Source: an uncultured Eubacteriales bacterium
Lineage (GTDB): Bacteria; Bacillota; Clostridia; Peptostreptococcales; Anaerovoracaceae
Reading direction: 5' to 3'
Length of the DNA: 6,458 nt
Assembly (NCBI GenBank): GCA_902765035.1
Contig: CACWYF010000078.1
Location: 1 to 6,458 of the forward strand
Positions 6,144 to 6,458 of the stretch are shown here, in pieces. The position numbers and the translations under genes are program-made. Positions within the stretch are counted from its first letter, which is position 1, and each line of letters opens with the position of its first letter. The notes under the pieces are model-generated. The model saw nothing but the letters and a program-made list of their open reading frames with translations. It was not told where the DNA came from and searched no databases.

Positions 6144-6458
6144 ATGAAAGTAGCTATACTCGGAGCAGGAAAGCTCGGTGTAAGGATCACAGAAGCACTT
6201 CTGGACGGCGATTACGATATCACGCTCGTTGATACTAATGAGGACAAGCTGAATGCGCTTTCCCAGCAGTATGATGTAATGACAGTCACCGGAGATGCCA
6301 AGACAGTCGAGCTATTGAGACAGATCAATGTCAGCACATTCGACTTTCTCTTCAGCTGCACGACATCTGACGACACCAATATACTGGCAGCATCCTTTGC
6401 CAAGTCACTCGGTTGTCCTAAGGTCGCTGCAAGAGTAAGAGATCCGGAGCACATGAGC
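6144..6458 (+). CDS. trkA: TrkA-type potassium uptake regulator (RCK N domain), 3' end cut by window
   Basis: A peripheral cytoplasmic NAD(H)-binding regulator that gates TrkH/KtrB-type potassium channels at the membrane. The first 105 codons are present. The RCK/TrkA-N Rossmann fold is clear: GAGKLG (7-12) as the dinucleotide-binding glycine loop, LVDTNEDKL (28-36) with Asp30 at the end of the second strand for the NAD ribose, then VMTVTGDA (45-52), FSCTTSDDTNILAA and AARVRDP. The rest of the protein is outside the window. It could be a two-RCK TrkA (about 450 residues) or a one-RCK KtrA (about 220), and the visible part does not decide this. The ATG follows CGGAG (6131-6135) at 8 bases. It is divergent from the HAD gene with a 227-base interval between them. 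A transporter gene (trkH/ktrB) is expected beyond the right edge. Confidence 0.92.
   Translation, partial: MKVAILGAGKLGVRITEALLDGDYDITLVDTNEDKLNALSQQYDVMTVTGDAKTVELLRQINVSTFDFLFSCTTSDDTNILAASFAKSLGCPKVAARVRDPEHMS

Noticed and set aside
5996..6190. Minus-strand 64-codon ORF spanning the HAD-trkA interval and the trkA start
   Set aside because: It runs antisense to the clear trkA start, contains the candidate promoter elements, lacks a good ribosome-binding site and resembles no known protein.

Overview
The window looks like ordinary chromosomal sequence from a Bacillota bacterium, most likely a member of the Clostridia. The reasons are the gene order yraN - yifB/comM - dprA - topA (a conserved Firmicutes arrangement), strong purine-rich Shine-Dalgarno sites of the AGGAGG/GGAGGTGA type, sigma-A-like promoters and moderate GC content. 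Genus and species cannot be read from this sequence. There is no tRNA, rRNA, CRISPR array, insertion sequence, transposase or phage gene.

Layout. Positions 1-4873 hold a tightly packed minus-strand cluster, read from right to left: yraN (predicted PD-(D/E)xK nuclease fold, 4526-4861), a YifB/ComM-type Mg-chelatase-like AAA+ ATPase (2960-4516), dprA (2069-2935), and topA, which runs off the left edge (1-1982). Gaps between the first three genes are 9 and 24 bases, so they almost certainly share a transcript. topA follows after 86 bases. A 29-codon minus-strand ORF with its own good ribosome-binding site (4899-4988) lies just ahead of yraN. The same stretch also contains a plausible promoter, so its coding status is open.

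Positions 5011-6143 hold a Cof-type HAD phosphatase gene (5089-5916, minus) with a hairpin/T-tract terminator behind it at 5011-5060. Upstream is a 227-base regulatory interval shared with a divergent gene. From 6144 to the right edge is the start of a TrkA-type potassium-uptake regulator (plus strand, cut by the window).

How the genes fit together. DprA and YifB/ComM are both linked to handling incoming single-stranded DNA in natural transformation: DprA loads RecA, and ComM acts as a branch-migration helicase. YraN has a nuclease-like fold of uncertain role, and TopA relaxes negative supercoils. The cluster is therefore a DNA-processing neighbourhood. The HAD phosphatase and TrkA are separate housekeeping functions (metabolite dephosphorylation, potassium homeostasis).

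No new multi-gene system is visible. The points most worth a second look are small: the possible microprotein or leader ahead of yraN, a hairpin element in the HAD leader that folds well on one strand only, overlapping divergent promoters between the HAD gene and trkA, and a histone-H1-like lysine-rich tail on TopA.
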